From: Flaccisagitta enflata
Lineage: Eukaryota; Chaetognatha; Sagittoidea; Aphragmophora
Assembly (NCBI GenBank): GCA_965153355.1
Contig: OZ231128.1
Location: 5,208,001-5,272,000, forward strand
Direction of reading: 5' to 3'
DNA length: 64,000 bases
Position numbers and translations under genes: made by a program. The notes under the pieces were generated by a model that did not search any database, was not told the DNA's origin, and saw nothing but the letters and a program-made list of their open reading frames with translations. Shown here one piece after another: positions 1 to 10,180 of this stretch. Numbering within the stretch: the first letter of the stretch is position 1; the number at the start of each line of letters is the position of its first letter.

Positions 1-482
1 GCCATCCCTGTCATCAAATCATCCTGTCATCTCTGTCATCCCACACATGTCATCCTGTTGTCTCTTTATTCTAGGCACATAACCCAACGAAGTACTGAAC
101 ATTTTAAAATAAGAAAATTTTCGAAACATAAAACAAACAAAACCACTCGACCAAAAATACAAAAATCTTCGAAGAATACAAAAAATCCAAACATTTTACC
201 ATAAAATGCTTAACTACGTAATGACAAATACGTAATGATAACTACGTAATGACAAATGGCCTCTCTGATGAGTTTGATAACTATCATTATATAATAGAGA
301 TCGGAAACTATTAAGCTCTTATGTGAAAAGTTGAGGAGAATAATCTTTTTCTATCTTACACGAAGAATTTCCACTGAAGAAAACATTATTATTTTAAGCT
401 ATCATCATGCTGCAGCGTGGTAAAAAAAAGGTTCCTTTTTGAGTGGAAAACAGTTTAGCGGGAAAAGGGTCTTGATTGAAAA
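1..482. other. AT-rich unique stretch with short direct repeats
   Basis: No gene seen. A degenerate TGTCATC repeat fills roughly 9-58. The motif TACGTAATGA occurs three times at about 215-253. The rest is AT-rich sequence without a recognisable element. Confidence 0.6.
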
Positions 483-709
483 ACAAGGCCGGATACACGG
501 CTACCCCAGTCGCGTGCGGGTGGGCAGGGGCTTCTTTGAGGTCACTTGATCATTTTGGTGTGAGCAGTGAGGCCAAAGACCGCAAACCCAAATTTTAAAG
601 TGTGACGGACCGACGGGCGGACGGACCGACGGGCGGACGGACCGACGGACGGACGGACGGACGGACGGACCGACAAAGCGGGGTTTAGAGTCGCGTAGCA
701 CGCGACTAA
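483..709 (+). mobile_element. HINE copy, complete (Helentron-like non-autonomous element)
   Basis: Starts ACAAGGCCGGATACACGG, carries subterminal AGTCGCGTGC, then GGGCAGGGGC, a core of ACGGACCG-type tetranucleotide repeats (about 605-672) and ends with the hairpin AGTCGCGT-AGC-ACGCGACT and poly-A. This layout (subterminal inverted repeats, microsatellite core, 3' hairpin, no obvious TSD) is that of Helentron-associated elements such as DINE-1. It carries no coding capacity; open frames across it are low-complexity. Confidence 0.75.
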
Positions 710-917
710 AAAAAAAGTTGTAATCTTTAATCGTCATTCGAATTGATTGAAAGTGAATAATAAGCAAGCATCGTAAATGTACATATCGCGGTATTTGAGA
801 GAGATTTTCCTTCGATTTCTTCACGAAGAACTGAAGTGACCATCGTTTTAGCAAGGCTCCAGGGGGAGGTTAATCTGATGATTTACAAAAAAAGAAAAAA
901 AAAAAATAGAAAAAAGA
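710..917. other. AT-rich spacer
   Basis: No gene or repeat recognised apart from a short A-rich tract near 888-916. Confidence 0.5.
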
Positions 918-1475
918 AACAAGTCATCCAAGGATCGCACATGGTCAGCGGTACCCGATGCCCTGCTTGGAGTGATTAGTTGAAGAAGTGGAGTGAGAGC
1001 AGGGCAGCGGCCCCAAAGGGCCGATGTCCTGTAGGACACAGGGGTGAATTTCCATACGTCCTGAGAGGGCATATTTAATGATATTCAATGGGAATTTTGC
1101 ATTTTTTTCAATTTCTTGTCAATTTGCCATGGTACTTAATGGGAATTTTACATTTTTCTTAGTTTTTATCAATTTTTTAAATGTTATGCAATAGGAAACA
1201 TGCATTTTTTTCTTATTCATAAATTTATTATGTTATTCAATGGGAAGTTTACATTTTGATAATTTCCCATGCTATCTAATGGGAATTTGAGGCTTGAGAA
1301 GCTTCAGGGGGGGGGGACGGACGGACGGACATACGGACGTATGGACGGACGTATGGAATTCACCCCTGTGTCCTACAGGACATCGGCCCTTTGGGGCCGC
1401 TGCCCATAAAGCGTGATTAAACGAGTCATACAAGGCTCGCATACGATCAGCGGCACCCATTGCCCTGCTCTATTA
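918..1475 (+). mobile_element. HINE-E element, inner inverted repeats around a 51-bp minisatellite
   Basis: Begins AACAAGTCATCCAAGG and GGTCAGCGGTACCC. A roughly 60-bp inverted repeat (1001-1060 against 1347-1405; core GGGCAGCGGCCCC, then CCTGTAGGACACAGGGG) encloses an AT-rich array of about 4 units of roughly 51 bp (motif AATGGGAATTTTRCATTTTT) and a short ACGG/ACGT run at 1317-1346. From 1418 a second, truncated copy of the element start follows in direct orientation. Related copies lie at 7292, 16130, 17737, 24617 and 27495. Confidence 0.7.
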
Positions 1476-1634
1476 CTGTTTCAAGGTAGTGCACAATAGC
1501 GGGGTGAGAGCGAGGCAGCGGCCCCAAAGGGAAGAGACGGTGAAAGAGATAGAGACAGAGACAGACAGAGACTCAGACAGAAAAGGCACGAGAATCATTA
1601 TATCTATATTCATCTTTTCCGAAATTTCTTTTTC
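1476..1634. other. Remnant of second HINE-E unit
   Basis: Contains another GAGGCAGCGGCCCCAAAGGG block near 1510-1532 without its inverted partner, then purine-rich GAGACAGA sequence. No gene seen. Confidence 0.5.
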
Positions 1635-1870
1635 AGTTGCGGACACGCAACTCTATAAGAGGCTTTGTCCGTCCGTCCATCCATATGTTGGTCCGTTGGT
1701 CCATCTGTTCGTGATGATCAAGTGAAAAAGTGTGAAAACGCGCATTTATGATGATCCAGTCATGATTGTCTTTGTGTGTGAGTGAGCATGGGGTGAGGTA
1801 GGGTATAGACAGGGGTTGATTGCCCCTATCCACCCATCCGCAACGTTATTGTGGCCCCACGTCACTTGTT
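1635..1870 (-). mobile_element. HINE-B copy
   Basis: On the plus strand it opens with the hairpin GTTGCGGACACGCAAC, then TATAAGAGGCTTTGTCCGTCC, a GTCC/GTTGG core, and closes with GCCCCTATCCACCCATCCGCAACG and TATTGTGGCCCC. The hairpin end defines the 3' end, so the element lies on the minus strand. Same class as the copies at 51268, 52160, 57104 and 57526. Confidence 0.65.
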
Positions 1871-1890
1871 TGTATGATATCATGAAAACA

Positions 1891-2217
1891 TCACGACTCA
1901 TCACAATTCAGCATGCCTTGATCGGGCGTCGTTGTGGCCATCTTATTTCGCGCCTCTGTGACTTGCAGTCCGCCTCCGCGTCGCGCTTCTTTGCCTCCAC
2001 CAACTTGATTCTCACTTCGATAAAAGTAAGATCTGCTGGTCGACATTCCTCCGCATTTGGAGACCATGTCTTTGCAGTTGTCGATTTCCTCTTGAGTCCA
2101 CGTGCATGGATTCGGTGCGTTTGCCGCGGGAGAACATCCAAACGCGACTCGCGACGCCAAATTGACGAAAAATATGACGAGAAGCGTCAACGTTATCGTG
2201 TTTCGTATGAAAGACAT
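1891..2217 (-). CDS. Possible small secreted cysteine-containing protein or its first exon
   Basis: Not recognised. A 108-residue frame starts with ATG after an A-rich leader. It opens with a convincing signal-peptide-like stretch: MSFIRN, then a run of hydrophobic residues (about 8-22), a small-residue end AFG, then CSPAANAPNPCTW. Cysteines fall near residues 28, 38, 48 and 55. The region is richer in GC than its surroundings. After about residue 66 the composition changes (GGGKEARRGGG). A plausible splice donor AA|GTGAGA lies there, at about 2022 on the minus strand, so the true exon may end near that point. No neighbouring exon could be identified, and there is no TATA-like or polyadenylation evidence I would rely on. 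Alternative: a chance frame, since another minus frame (1908-2141) is also open. It sits directly beside a HINE-B element. The signal peptide is seen; gene status is inference. Confidence 0.35.
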   Translation of the reverse strand: MSFIRNTITLTLLVIFFVNLASRVAFGCSPAANAPNPCTWTQEEIDNCKDMVSKCGGMSTSRSYFYRSENQVGGGKEARRGGGLQVTEARNKMATTTPDQGMLNCDES

Positions 2218-2804
2218 GTTTTTTTTTTTAATTTTGTAATGGTGTGGTAATTCTTAACCTATGAAGACGTGTAATTTTAAAATAATCTGCGTGATAGAGA
2301 GAGAGGTGAACCGTCTACGATTTACAGAGGTGCCGATTCTGCTAAGCTGCCGCGTAGACCAATTGACAAACGGTTTATAAACCTTTTAAATTTGTTGAAG
2401 AAGCAAGACGACAACCATGAATGAGGCCACTTTGGCCATATCAAGCAAGAAACATGGTCTGGTAGATGGACTAGGTGTCCTAGTCCAGGATTGCCATCAT
2501 GCACCCATCGCACCCGAGAGGTAGAGGCCGCCTCATTTAGCCGCTAAAGGACATACGAAAATTCCAATTGATCGGGTGAATTCTGCTGATTTATATTATC
2601 TCTTTTTACAGAACGCAATCGTGTTCAGGAATTGAAAAAAAATTGTGATATACTTAAGAGAACATCATGTATTTGCATTGTTGATACAAAGACATAGGTT
2701 ATCAAAATAATGAAATATTTGATGCTGAGAATGATTCTTCCCTTGTTTAAAGAACGTTTGTTTGCTTGTATGAAAAAGAAACTGCAATATGCAAATGAGG
2801 AATT

Positions 2805-2807
<3 letters not shown>
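2218..2807. other. Unique sequence, nothing recognised
   Basis: No repeat family or gene recognised. A small inverted pair GGACTAGGTGTCCTAGTCC lies at about 2468-2486. Short frames on the minus strand (2322-2513) have no recognisable motif. Confidence 0.5.

Positions 2808-2884
<77 letters not shown>
2808..2884. repeat. CTTT tetranucleotide microsatellite
   Basis: Uninterrupted TTTC repeat of about 77 bp. Open frames on both strands are artefacts of the repeat. Confidence 0.95.
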
Positions 2885-2885
<1 letters not shown>

Positions 2886-3028
2886 ATTACTCTCCCTGGC
2901 TGGCCGCAACTGCCGCAAATTGACGCTTGCCTGCCGCGTAGCATTGCTACCATGCTGCACAGAGTCGGCCCCTATGACAATAAATGATCACCCCCAAAAA
3001 GATTTAACACATTGAAAAAAAGTAAAAC

Positions 3029-3254
3029 TTTAGAGCCGGGTAAATGGCTATTCAAGTCGCGGGCGGATGGGCAGGGGCAGTGAAAAAAAGGTTCACCATG
3101 CATTTGGGCAGGAGCAGTAATGCAAAAACCGACCATAACCGCCGAAAAGGAGAGGAAATTCAAATGAGATGGACCAACCAACGGACCGACCGACGGACCG
3201 ACCGACGGACAGACAGACAAAGCTGAGTGAAGAGTCGTGTAGCACGCGACTAGA
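3029..3254 (+). mobile_element. HINE copy, diverged 5' end
   Basis: GTCGCGGGCGGATGGGCAGG at the left, a GGACCGACCGAC core at 3170-3220, and the 3' hairpin GTCGTGTAGCACGCGAC ending CTAG. The canonical AACAAGGCC end is degraded (TTTAGAGCCGGG). Confidence 0.65.
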
Positions 3255-3667
3255 AATGTCATTCTATGAATAGTTGCTTCAGTGGAATGATTTTACAACG
3301 TTTTGCGCATTTCAATTACCAATCGAAAACATTTTATCATCACGAGTCAAAATTGTTATATTCTTCTCTTTTTTTATCCCAATTTAGTATTTGTATTTAG
3401 TATTTGTCAGGTCTCGTCGATGTCGCGTGTTTTCGATTCACCGGCGAAAGACTGTTGGTCCCCAATTTCCATTACAATTTCGTCCGCATTCGATCAGACT
3501 GATTAATTATTCCATTACAAATCAAAACACTTTCTTTCTTATACAAGGATATCGCCACCTTTTCTTAACATTAACAATTACATTGAGTTCTCTCTTTTGT
3601 TTTGACTATGAAAGTAGGTCGAAAATGAATATTTGGGTCAGAAAGATTTTTGTCAGCGTTTTCCATT
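3255..3667. other. AT-rich unique spacer
   Basis: No gene or known repeat seen. The small frames here lack any motif. Confidence 0.5.
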
Positions 3668-3920
3668 TTTAGTCGCGTGCTACGCGACTCTACACCCCGC
3701 TTTGTCGGTCCGTCCGTCGGTCCGTCGGTCCGTCGGTCCGTCGGTCCGTCGGTCCGTCGGTCCGTCGGTCCGACGGTCCGTCGGTCCGTCCATCACACTT
3801 TACTTTTTTTGGTTTTCGCGGTCTTTGGCCTCACTGCTCCTGCCCAAATGATCAAGTGACTTCAGATATGGCCCCTGCCCACCGACACGCGACTGGGGTA
3901 GCCGTATATCCGGCCTTGTT
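3668..3920 (-). mobile_element. HINE copy, complete
   Basis: Plus strand reads hairpin AGTCGCGTGCTACGCGACT, then CTACACCCCGCTTTGTCGG, a long GGTCCGTC core (3710-3790), GGTCTTTGGCCTCACTGCTC, CCCCTGCCCACC, GACTGGGGTAGCCG, and ends GGCCTTGTT. Mirror image of the copy at 483. Confidence 0.8.
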
Positions 3921-3990
3921 CTTTTCTGTTTGTCTGTTCAACGTACTTGGCGACAACCATCACTAGATTTATTCTTTATATATAATGTAA

Positions 3991-4025
3991 CGCAAAAAAA
4001 AGAAAAAAAAAAAAAAAAAAAAAAA
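3991..4025. repeat. A-rich tract
   Basis: A run of A interrupted by single G bases, between the HINE copy and the next element. Confidence 0.8.
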
Positions 4026-4058
4026 CAGATCAAGATTCTCAGGACCAAAATACATGTA

Positions 4059-4309
4059 CTATCTTCGCCGAAAGAAACGCAGCAGTTTTAAAAATAGCAT
4101 CAACTTTGGAAGAGTATTGCTCCTTAAGGAGTAAAGCTACAGACCCCAAGCCACTTTTTCAATGCGGCCATTGGTCCCATTTTAAAGCCCTCCTTAAAAT
4201 CTTTAAAATGGGACCAATCTGGGAAGTGTAGCTGTATTCGTTAAAGAGCAGCATTCTTCCAAAGTTGATGCTATTTCTATAACAGCTGCGTTTCTTTTGG
4301 CTAAGATAG
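4059..4309. mobile_element. MITE with CTATCTT termini and TA target duplication
   Basis: 251 bp flanked by TA (4057-4058 and 4310-4311). Imperfect inverted ends of about 60 bp start CTATCTT, with inner matches AAAGAAACGCAGC and AATAGCATCAACTTTGGAAG. A central hairpin pairs ATTGGTCCCATTTTAAAG with its complement near 4172-4219. TA duplication suggests the Tc1/mariner superfamily. It shares its first seven bases with the element at 24674. Confidence 0.75.
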
Positions 4310-4311
4310 TA

Positions 4312-4601
4312 TGTGTGGCCAGTCATGATTAACAGTTATGCCTCGGCTCTTCTTTTCTAGGCTGCTATTTTGATGTTTCATGCTTGTGTATGACTTATTG
4401 TTGGGTCCAGCCTAGACCCTTGCGGCAGAGCATTTCCGCCACGATTTCGACGCGATTTCGACGCACCTCCTAATCGCCAGGCGACTTCCGGTTCCGGATG
4501 GCGCTAAAACCGCGGTTTCTGGTTCCCGGTTTCTAGTTTTTCAGGGCAATTATCACTTGTTGCTTCTGATACAATGTGCTAATATACTGGGTCGATCTAT
4601 A
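4312..4601. other. Unique spacer, locally GC-rich
   Basis: No gene seen. ATTTCGACGC occurs twice in tandem near 4443-4464. ACTATACT-type repeats at about 4598-4612 abut the retroelement relic. Confidence 0.5.
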
Positions 4602-5575
4602 CTATACTATATCGATCAGGGTGCCGTCTCTGTGATTCGGGGCGAGGTAGAAGGCGGCGAGGAAGTCGGACCCTAGTATGCGTTGTCGAACATTTGCGAT
4701 TGTGAAGTTGAACGTAAACGATCTGTTTCCGATTATGAGTGTTTTTTCCACGCTGCCAAAGCAATCGATTTTTGTGCCGTTTGCAGCACACAAGCCGAGT
4801 CCGTTTGGGCCTAGGCGTCGTTGGGAGTTCGTGGGAGGGATTATTGATAGTAGCGCACCCCCGTCGACGAGCCATTTGTGGCCTTCGTTCTGGTCTACTA
4901 CGTGAAGTAAGGAACCTTTCGGGCCGGTCGCGGCATTCACGTCTGCCGGCCGGCCTTGGCTTTTCCCGCGTTGAAACCCTGGAATTTGTCGCAGCCCGCT
5001 TCGCAAGTGAAGGCTTCCTTGCCGAACTGTTGATGCCATTTGCAGAGTTTGACGGGTTTGACCGTGGGATTTCCAGTGTGCGTACGTCTTTCTCTGAAGG
5101 CGGGGGTGAAGGACGCGTTCGGTGGGCGACTTTGTCCGGCAGGTTTCGCTGTTTGTTGAGGTTTTGGAGCTTGGGATCGATTTGGGCGGTTTCTTCTTGG
5201 GAAACGGCGGCCGCCGACTGCGTTCACCTCCTCCGCTTCATCCTCAGTGTCGATGAGACCTGGGGCTTCGTCGACGGCGTTGATGTTGGAAGCGCTGGTT
5301 CGGTGAATCGGCTTGCCGTTTCGGTCAAAATATTGATCGGCAATTTTGACAGTCTCCGCGCCGCCAAGGTCTTTTACCTTGTCGTGGATGGTGCGACGGA
5401 TATCGGTCGGAAGCTCCCTTAAGACCATCTCTTTGACAATGTCGTCGACAGTGATGTTGCCGATGCGCTCTTTTACCAGAGCGAACATTTCAGATGGCAA
5501 TTTGCCTTCACGTTGGACCCCGTCAAGGATCACGGCAGCCTGTTGCGATTTTGTGCGACCGTAGCGGCCGCGCAA
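4602..5575 (-). pseudogene. Ty3/Gypsy-type gag-protease relic
   Basis: Two overlapping minus frames together resemble a metazoan Gypsy-class gag-protease. The gag frame (5575-4937, 212 residues) has the gag-like EMVLRELPTDIRR near residue 49, a low-complexity basic linker, and a C-x2-H-x9-C-x3-C zinc-binding pattern at residues 178-195 (CKWHQQFG). The protease frame (5039-4602) has WLVDGG at residues 56-61 and ILGSDFL at 121-127, matching the retropepsin flap-side and C-terminal motifs. The catalytic D-T/S-G triad reads D-G-G, so the enzyme should be dead. The two parts are in different frames. No reverse transcriptase, RNase H, integrase or LTR is present. ACTAT-type repeats flank the piece on both sides (4597-4612 and 5629-5651). 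Retroelement origin is inferred from motifs. An in-frame domesticated protein is less likely given the frame break and the lost residue. Confidence 0.75.
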
Positions 5576-5948
<373 letters not shown>

Positions 5949-6067
5949 ATCATCCACAAATTGACTGAAACAGGTGCGATTGATATGGTCATCAAACAAC
6001 GCGATCACTTGATCACTTAAAGTGTGGTCCATGAAGTTCGGAAGTGCTATTGTTTAGTTGCGAAGTG

Positions 6068-6121
6068 AGTCAGAGAGAGTCAGAGAGAGTCAGAGAGAGT
6101 CAGAGAGAGTCAGAGAGCGAG

Positions 6122-6178
<57 letters not shown>
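6068..6178. repeat. GAGTCAGA and GA microsatellite
   Basis: About five AGTCAGAGAG units (6068-6117) grade into a pure GA repeat to 6178, consistent with the dinucleotide run having arisen from the longer unit. Confidence 0.9.
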
Positions 6179-6180
<2 letters not shown>

Positions 6181-6316
6181 AAAAAAAGTAGGTAACCGAT
6201 CAATGACGGTTTTAGGTAGGCAAAACCTGCCCACGATTAGTAGTGAAAAATTGCCACACGATCTCACTTATCGATTTCCTCGCACGGCTCTAGTCCAGCC
6301 CATTAGTAGTCTTTGG

Positions 6317-6400
6317 ATGACCTGAAATCAGTTAGAATGGCGCCCCTGCCCACACATGAGCGACTACTTGTTGGACGTGTATCTGGTGGTGGTGATGATC
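6317..6400 (-). mobile_element. HINE 5'-end fragment, degraded
   Basis: ATGACCTGAAATC, GCGCCCCTGCCCACACATG, GCGACTA and GTGTATCTGG recall the 5' half of the HINE family, but core and hairpin are missing. Confidence 0.4.
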
Positions 6401-6429
6401 CAGAAAACAAGGTAAAGTTTTGGTCAATG

Positions 6430-6501
6430 CAATGTGTACGCATCGGCGGCATGACATGACATGACATGATATGACATGACATGTGTACGCATCGGCGGCA
6501 T
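6430..6501. repeat. ATGAC pentamer run between 21-bp direct repeats
   Basis: The block beginning ATGTGTACGCATCGGCGGCA occurs at 6430 and again at 6481, enclosing ATGACATGAC-type pentamers. Confidence 0.8.
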
Positions 6502-6574
6502 CGCTAATTCAGAACAAGGAAGTTGTATGAACGAGGAAATGCGTTGAAATCAGCCAATTTGCGTGGTTTCAAGC

Positions 6575-6640
6575 TTTCCCTGACAGACAGACCAACCGAC
6601 CGACTGACATGACCGCTTATAGATGTGCGAGGACGCACAA
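6575..6640 (+). mobile_element. HINE-like 3'-end fragment
   Basis: A GACAGACAGACCAACCGACCG core, TTATAGATG, then the hairpin GTGCGAGGACGCAC. This is a variant hairpin; no 5' end could be assigned with confidence. Confidence 0.45.
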
Positions 6641-6651
6641 TGAAAATAACA

Positions 6652-6875
6652 ATGGGTCTTTTTCCACTCGTGACAATCGCGTTTATAACGGGCCATTCGG
6701 TTGCTCGCTCCGTTTGTTTGCTTGAGCTCCACAGTGGTACGCTCACTCCGCTTGCTTGCTCCTCTCACGGGCTCACTCACTCCGCTTACTCCCTTGTGGG
6801 ACGGTGTGAATATGTGTTCACGCTGTAATCACATTCCACAGCAACTATTGCATTTGCTGTTGTCAGTAGAAACAC
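6652..6875 (-). mobile_element. MITE-H copy, degraded
   Basis: Contains ACGGGCCATTCGGTTGCTCG, CGGGCTCACTCACTCCG, TTGTGGGACGG, GTGAATATGTGTTCACGCTG and a terminal AGTAGAAACACAT, as in the better copies at 6903 and 15033. Confidence 0.65.
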
Positions 6876-6902
6876 ATCCAATGTCAATTTGGCGCCAAGT
6901 TA

Positions 6903-7153
6903 GGGCGTGTTTCTAGTGAGCGCCAAAAACGCGTTTGCTCCCGTGGAACGCGATGACAGTGTGAACACATACTCAGAAATTTTAACTGTCCCACGAGGGA
7001 GAGAGCAAAGTGAGTGAGCGAGCCCGTGAACGGAGCGTAGCGAAGCGGAGCGCTGCGGAGCAAGTGAGCAGAGTGAACGGTGCGAGCGAACGAACGTAGC
7101 GAGCGACCGAGTGGCCCGTTCACAAGTGATTGTGTTTGACTAGAAACGCCCCC
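6903..7153 (+). mobile_element. MITE-H copy (GGGCGTG termini)
   Basis: Starts GGGCGTGTTTCTAGTGAGCG and ends with the inverse GACTAGAAACGCCC. TTA occurs at both flanks (6900-6902, 7154-7156). The middle is built from GAGCGAGC/GAACGGAG-like tetramers. A 3-bp TTA/TAA duplication with G-rich termini fits PIF/Harbinger MITEs; that assignment is inference. Eight copies occur in the window. Confidence 0.7.
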
Positions 7154-7291
7154 TTAAACATGACCGACCGCACAATGATTTTTTAAAAAGCTCCTTCAAG
7201 TCAGTTGTTGAGTTTTGTACGTAACCCATTTCTATTCCGGCAATCGGTTGGCAAAGATAATAAGATTGATACCAATCTACACTAAAAGAAA
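7154..7291. other. Unique spacer
   Basis: No gene or repeat recognised. Confidence 0.5.
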
Positions 7292-8015
7292 TAGTCGCAA
7301 AAGCGTTAGATGGTCAGCGGTACCCATGCCCTTTCTCAGAAGGTTGTGATTGAAGTTGAGGGAGGGAGCAGGGCAGCAGCCCCAAAGGGGCCGATGCCCC
7401 AAAGGGGCCGATGACCTATGCTTTCACACCTGAGGAAATTCCTTCTAGTTATTGGGTTTTGGGTCTTTGGGCTGTGATTGAGGCCTTTGGGGCTGGGATT
7501 TGAGCCTCAGGGCTGGATTTTGTTCCTGAGGCTACAATTTTGGCCTTGAGGCAGGGATTTGGGCCTCAGGCCTGAATTTTGTGCTTGAAGCTGAGATTCA
7601 CACTGTGAGGCTGGGATATGAGCCTTGAGGCTGGGATACACGCCCTGGGCCAAACTTGGAAAAGTTTGGACAAATTTGGTAGAATTTGGCCAAATTTGGG
7701 TCTTGAGGCGGGGGGGGGGGGAGTATGTAGGAGTAGAAGCAGGAGAAATTTCCCCATATGTGAAAGCATAGATCATCGGCCTTTTTCGGGGCCGCTGCCC
7801 AAAAAACAGAAAGGAAGGAGAGATAAAATGGGGTGACGAAATGGTAAAGGAGACGGATGGAAAGGGAGGTAGGATAGATGAGGAGGGAGGAGTATTGAAG
7901 AAGGCACGAACAGATAAGCAGGGAAAGCATAACGAAAAAAAAAGAACAACCGGTGGACGGACCAACGGACTGACCGACCAATCGACACAGCAAGTTCTAG
8001 AGTCGCGTGTCTGCG
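7292..8015 (+). mobile_element. HINE-E composite element
   Basis: Starts ATAGTCGCAAAAGCG, GATGGTCAGCGGTACCCATG. Inner inverted repeats (7371-7440 and 7742-7803; GGGCAGCAGCCCC, CCGATGACCTATGCTTTCAC) enclose a 21-bp-like minisatellite (7443-7710, motif GAGGCTGGGATTTGGGCCTC). After the second inverted repeat comes purine-rich sequence, a GGACCAACGGACTGACCG core and the 3' end GAGTCGCGTGTCTGCGTCTAA, a decayed hairpin. The CCGATGCCCCAAAGGGG block is doubled near 7385. Confidence 0.7.
7443..7710. repeat. About 21-bp minisatellite inside HINE-E
   Basis: Degenerate units around GGCTGGGATTTGGGCCTC. The same unit family, read on the other strand, fills the elements at 17737 and 24617. Confidence 0.75.
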
Positions 8016-8193
8016 TCTAATTAAAGAAGGGAACAAACTCTGAAGCATGTGGTTGGGAACATGGGTGAACAGGGCAGGGGGTGTTTTATGCAAACGAGGA
8101 ATGTTTTAGAAGGGACAACCATCGGACAAACTGGCCACAAGATGAAGCCAGAAAGTAGTTGCACTTATGTGATTGCACCTAAATTCTTTATTA
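8016..8193. other. Unique spacer
   Basis: No gene or repeat recognised. Confidence 0.5.
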
Positions 8194-8991
8194 TCGGTCT
8201 AATATCCGCTAGCTCAAAACCCTTTGAAAAAAAAAAAAAATTAAACCGTCTCCAATTTTTTGCATACTAGTCCTAAAAAAGGTGTAGATTAAGAACATCA
8301 ACTTTATTTTACCCCATTGCGAGCCAAAAAAATTAGAAGCACTTTTTTTGGCAAAAAATGGTGGTTTTTTGAGATAAATAGCATAAAGATACATCTCTGA
8401 AGAAGTAACATGCCCTGGTATTGATAAATAATCATCTGTTGAATATTTGTGAAAAATTTCAAAAAATTTCGTCAACGTTAAGATGCCTAAAATGCATTAT
8501 AAAACTCCAAAAATAAAAAAAAATCAGCCTTGATGAGCTCATGGGATGTTAGAAATCATAAAAATATACTTCCCAACAAATTTTCAGTCATACCTGATGA
8601 ATATAGGACGAATTATAACCAAAAAACCAAATTACGACAATATGCAAATGAGCTTTTGGGCGAAAATTGCTAAAAACCCACAAAATCACTCTTTTTTCTC
8701 AAAATATGATGATTTTTGCTCTGTTAACCTACTTCAAACCTAGCAAGCTTTCTTTTGATGAAAAATAGAAGGAAATTTTGATCATGTTATGTACATGACA
8801 GTGTTGTATACATGCCAAAAGACATTTTTTGAGTTCTTGACAGGGGGAAAATTGCTAAAAACTCATTAAAATCGCTCTTTCTTTACAAATCATGATTGTT
8901 TTTAATTGTGCAATGTATTCCAAACTTAAAGAGCACTTATTTGTTAAAGAATAGAATAAAATTTCTTAATTTAATGTTTATAGCAGTGATA

Positions 8992-9632
8992 ACGGGTGGT
9001 CAAAAAAAAAGTGTTTTTTTTCATTTTGTCATATCTTTTGTAAAGACATTTTTAGAGTCAAACTTTTTTTTTACCACTAAGATATAGTGCAGGACAATTT
9101 TTTTATTATTATGATTTTTGTATATTTTCTTTACATTTCAAATTATTTACAAAAAACTAATTTTGATTTTGGACCACCCTCATTTTTGCTACTAATTTTC
9201 TATAAGGAAATTGAATTTTTTTTATAGATTCACTATTTATACTTAAGGACGACTCAAAAGCTGAATAAAAACCTTAAAAAAATTTAAAGAATACAAACAT
9301 ACAACAAAACAAAAGATACTCCTGAAAACAGCCTTTCCTTTTTTACTCAATTATCTTAAACCAAAGCTTGGATGCTTATAAATAATTATACTTATTTCAG
9401 ATGGGACCTAATTAACATATCTGTTCCTTGAAAACAATTGATTATCTATATTATAACTGATTTATTCAAACATTTTAATTTTTTGCATTTATGTAATTAT
9501 TCATTTAAAAAAAATAAGAAAATAAAATTTTCTTATACACTTTATTTCATTTTTAAAATGTTAACTCATAAAAAAAATTTCAAACATATTGAAAAAAATT
9601 CTAGCTGAGTCACTTTTTTTTTGACCACCCGT
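8992..9632. mobile_element. MITE with perfect ACGGGTGGTC termini, nested
   Basis: Perfect inverted ends of at least 22 bp (ACGGGTGGTCAAAAAAAAAG) with TA on both sides (8990-8991, 9633-9634). 641 bp, AT-rich, no transposase. A Tc1/mariner-type MITE inserted into the centre of the foldback element. Confidence 0.85.
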
Positions 9633-10011
9633 TATTTAGATAGCCTACAGACATTAACCTGGATTGAAAACCTATTGAATGAGATAATTGAATGTTTATA
9701 TATCTAACATGAGTGAATGTAGCTAATACAATCTTTATATATCTGAGTACATGCAATTATCAAGGTCATGGACATAGCCTTGACATTGTATTGCTCAAAA
9801 AAACAGCAACCATATAAGTTCTGAAAGTGATTTCTACATGAACATACTCACTTTTTCATTTTGGGTTGTTTTTAGATATTAAATCTTTATGGTTGATTTA
9901 AAAAGTCTCAAAATGTGTATAACTACATTTGCACACCCTCACACCCCTGGTGTGCCTGTTGCTGATAATTCTAGCTGTTGATTAAAAAATCTTACATCAA
10001 ACAATGTTTTA

Positions 10012-10180
10012 AGTTGTGAACATGCAACTCTACAACCTGCTATGACAGTTGGTTCTTCTGTTTGTCTCTCCAGCCATCCATCTATCAGACTTATTTGATT
10101 ACTGCTCCTATCTTGAATCTAAGGTCAACCATTTTTTAGTCCTTACACGCGACTAGAGTAGCTGTGTATCTGGCCTTGTT
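10012..10180 (-). mobile_element. Old HINE copy
   Basis: Degraded hairpin end (CATGCAACTCTACAACCTGC), decayed GTCTCTCCAGCCATCC core, TACACGCGACTAGAGTAGC and GGCCTTGTT end. Lies in the centre of the foldback element. Confidence 0.65.

Noticed and set aside
501-854. Minus frame rich in GPSVRPSVRRSVGPS, also at 3633, 44102, 45205 and elsewhere
   Set aside because: Translation of the HINE tetranucleotide core and ends. It recurs with every HINE copy, in either frame, and runs out into unrelated flanks.
1816-2250. 144-residue plus frame opposite the secreted-peptide candidate
   Set aside because: No motif or signal, starts inside a HINE-B end, and ends in a T-rich tract; the minus frame is more gene-like.
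4739-5422. 227-residue plus frame opposite the gag-protease relic
   Set aside because: Shadow of the minus coding sequence; the minus frames carry the recognisable gag and protease motifs.
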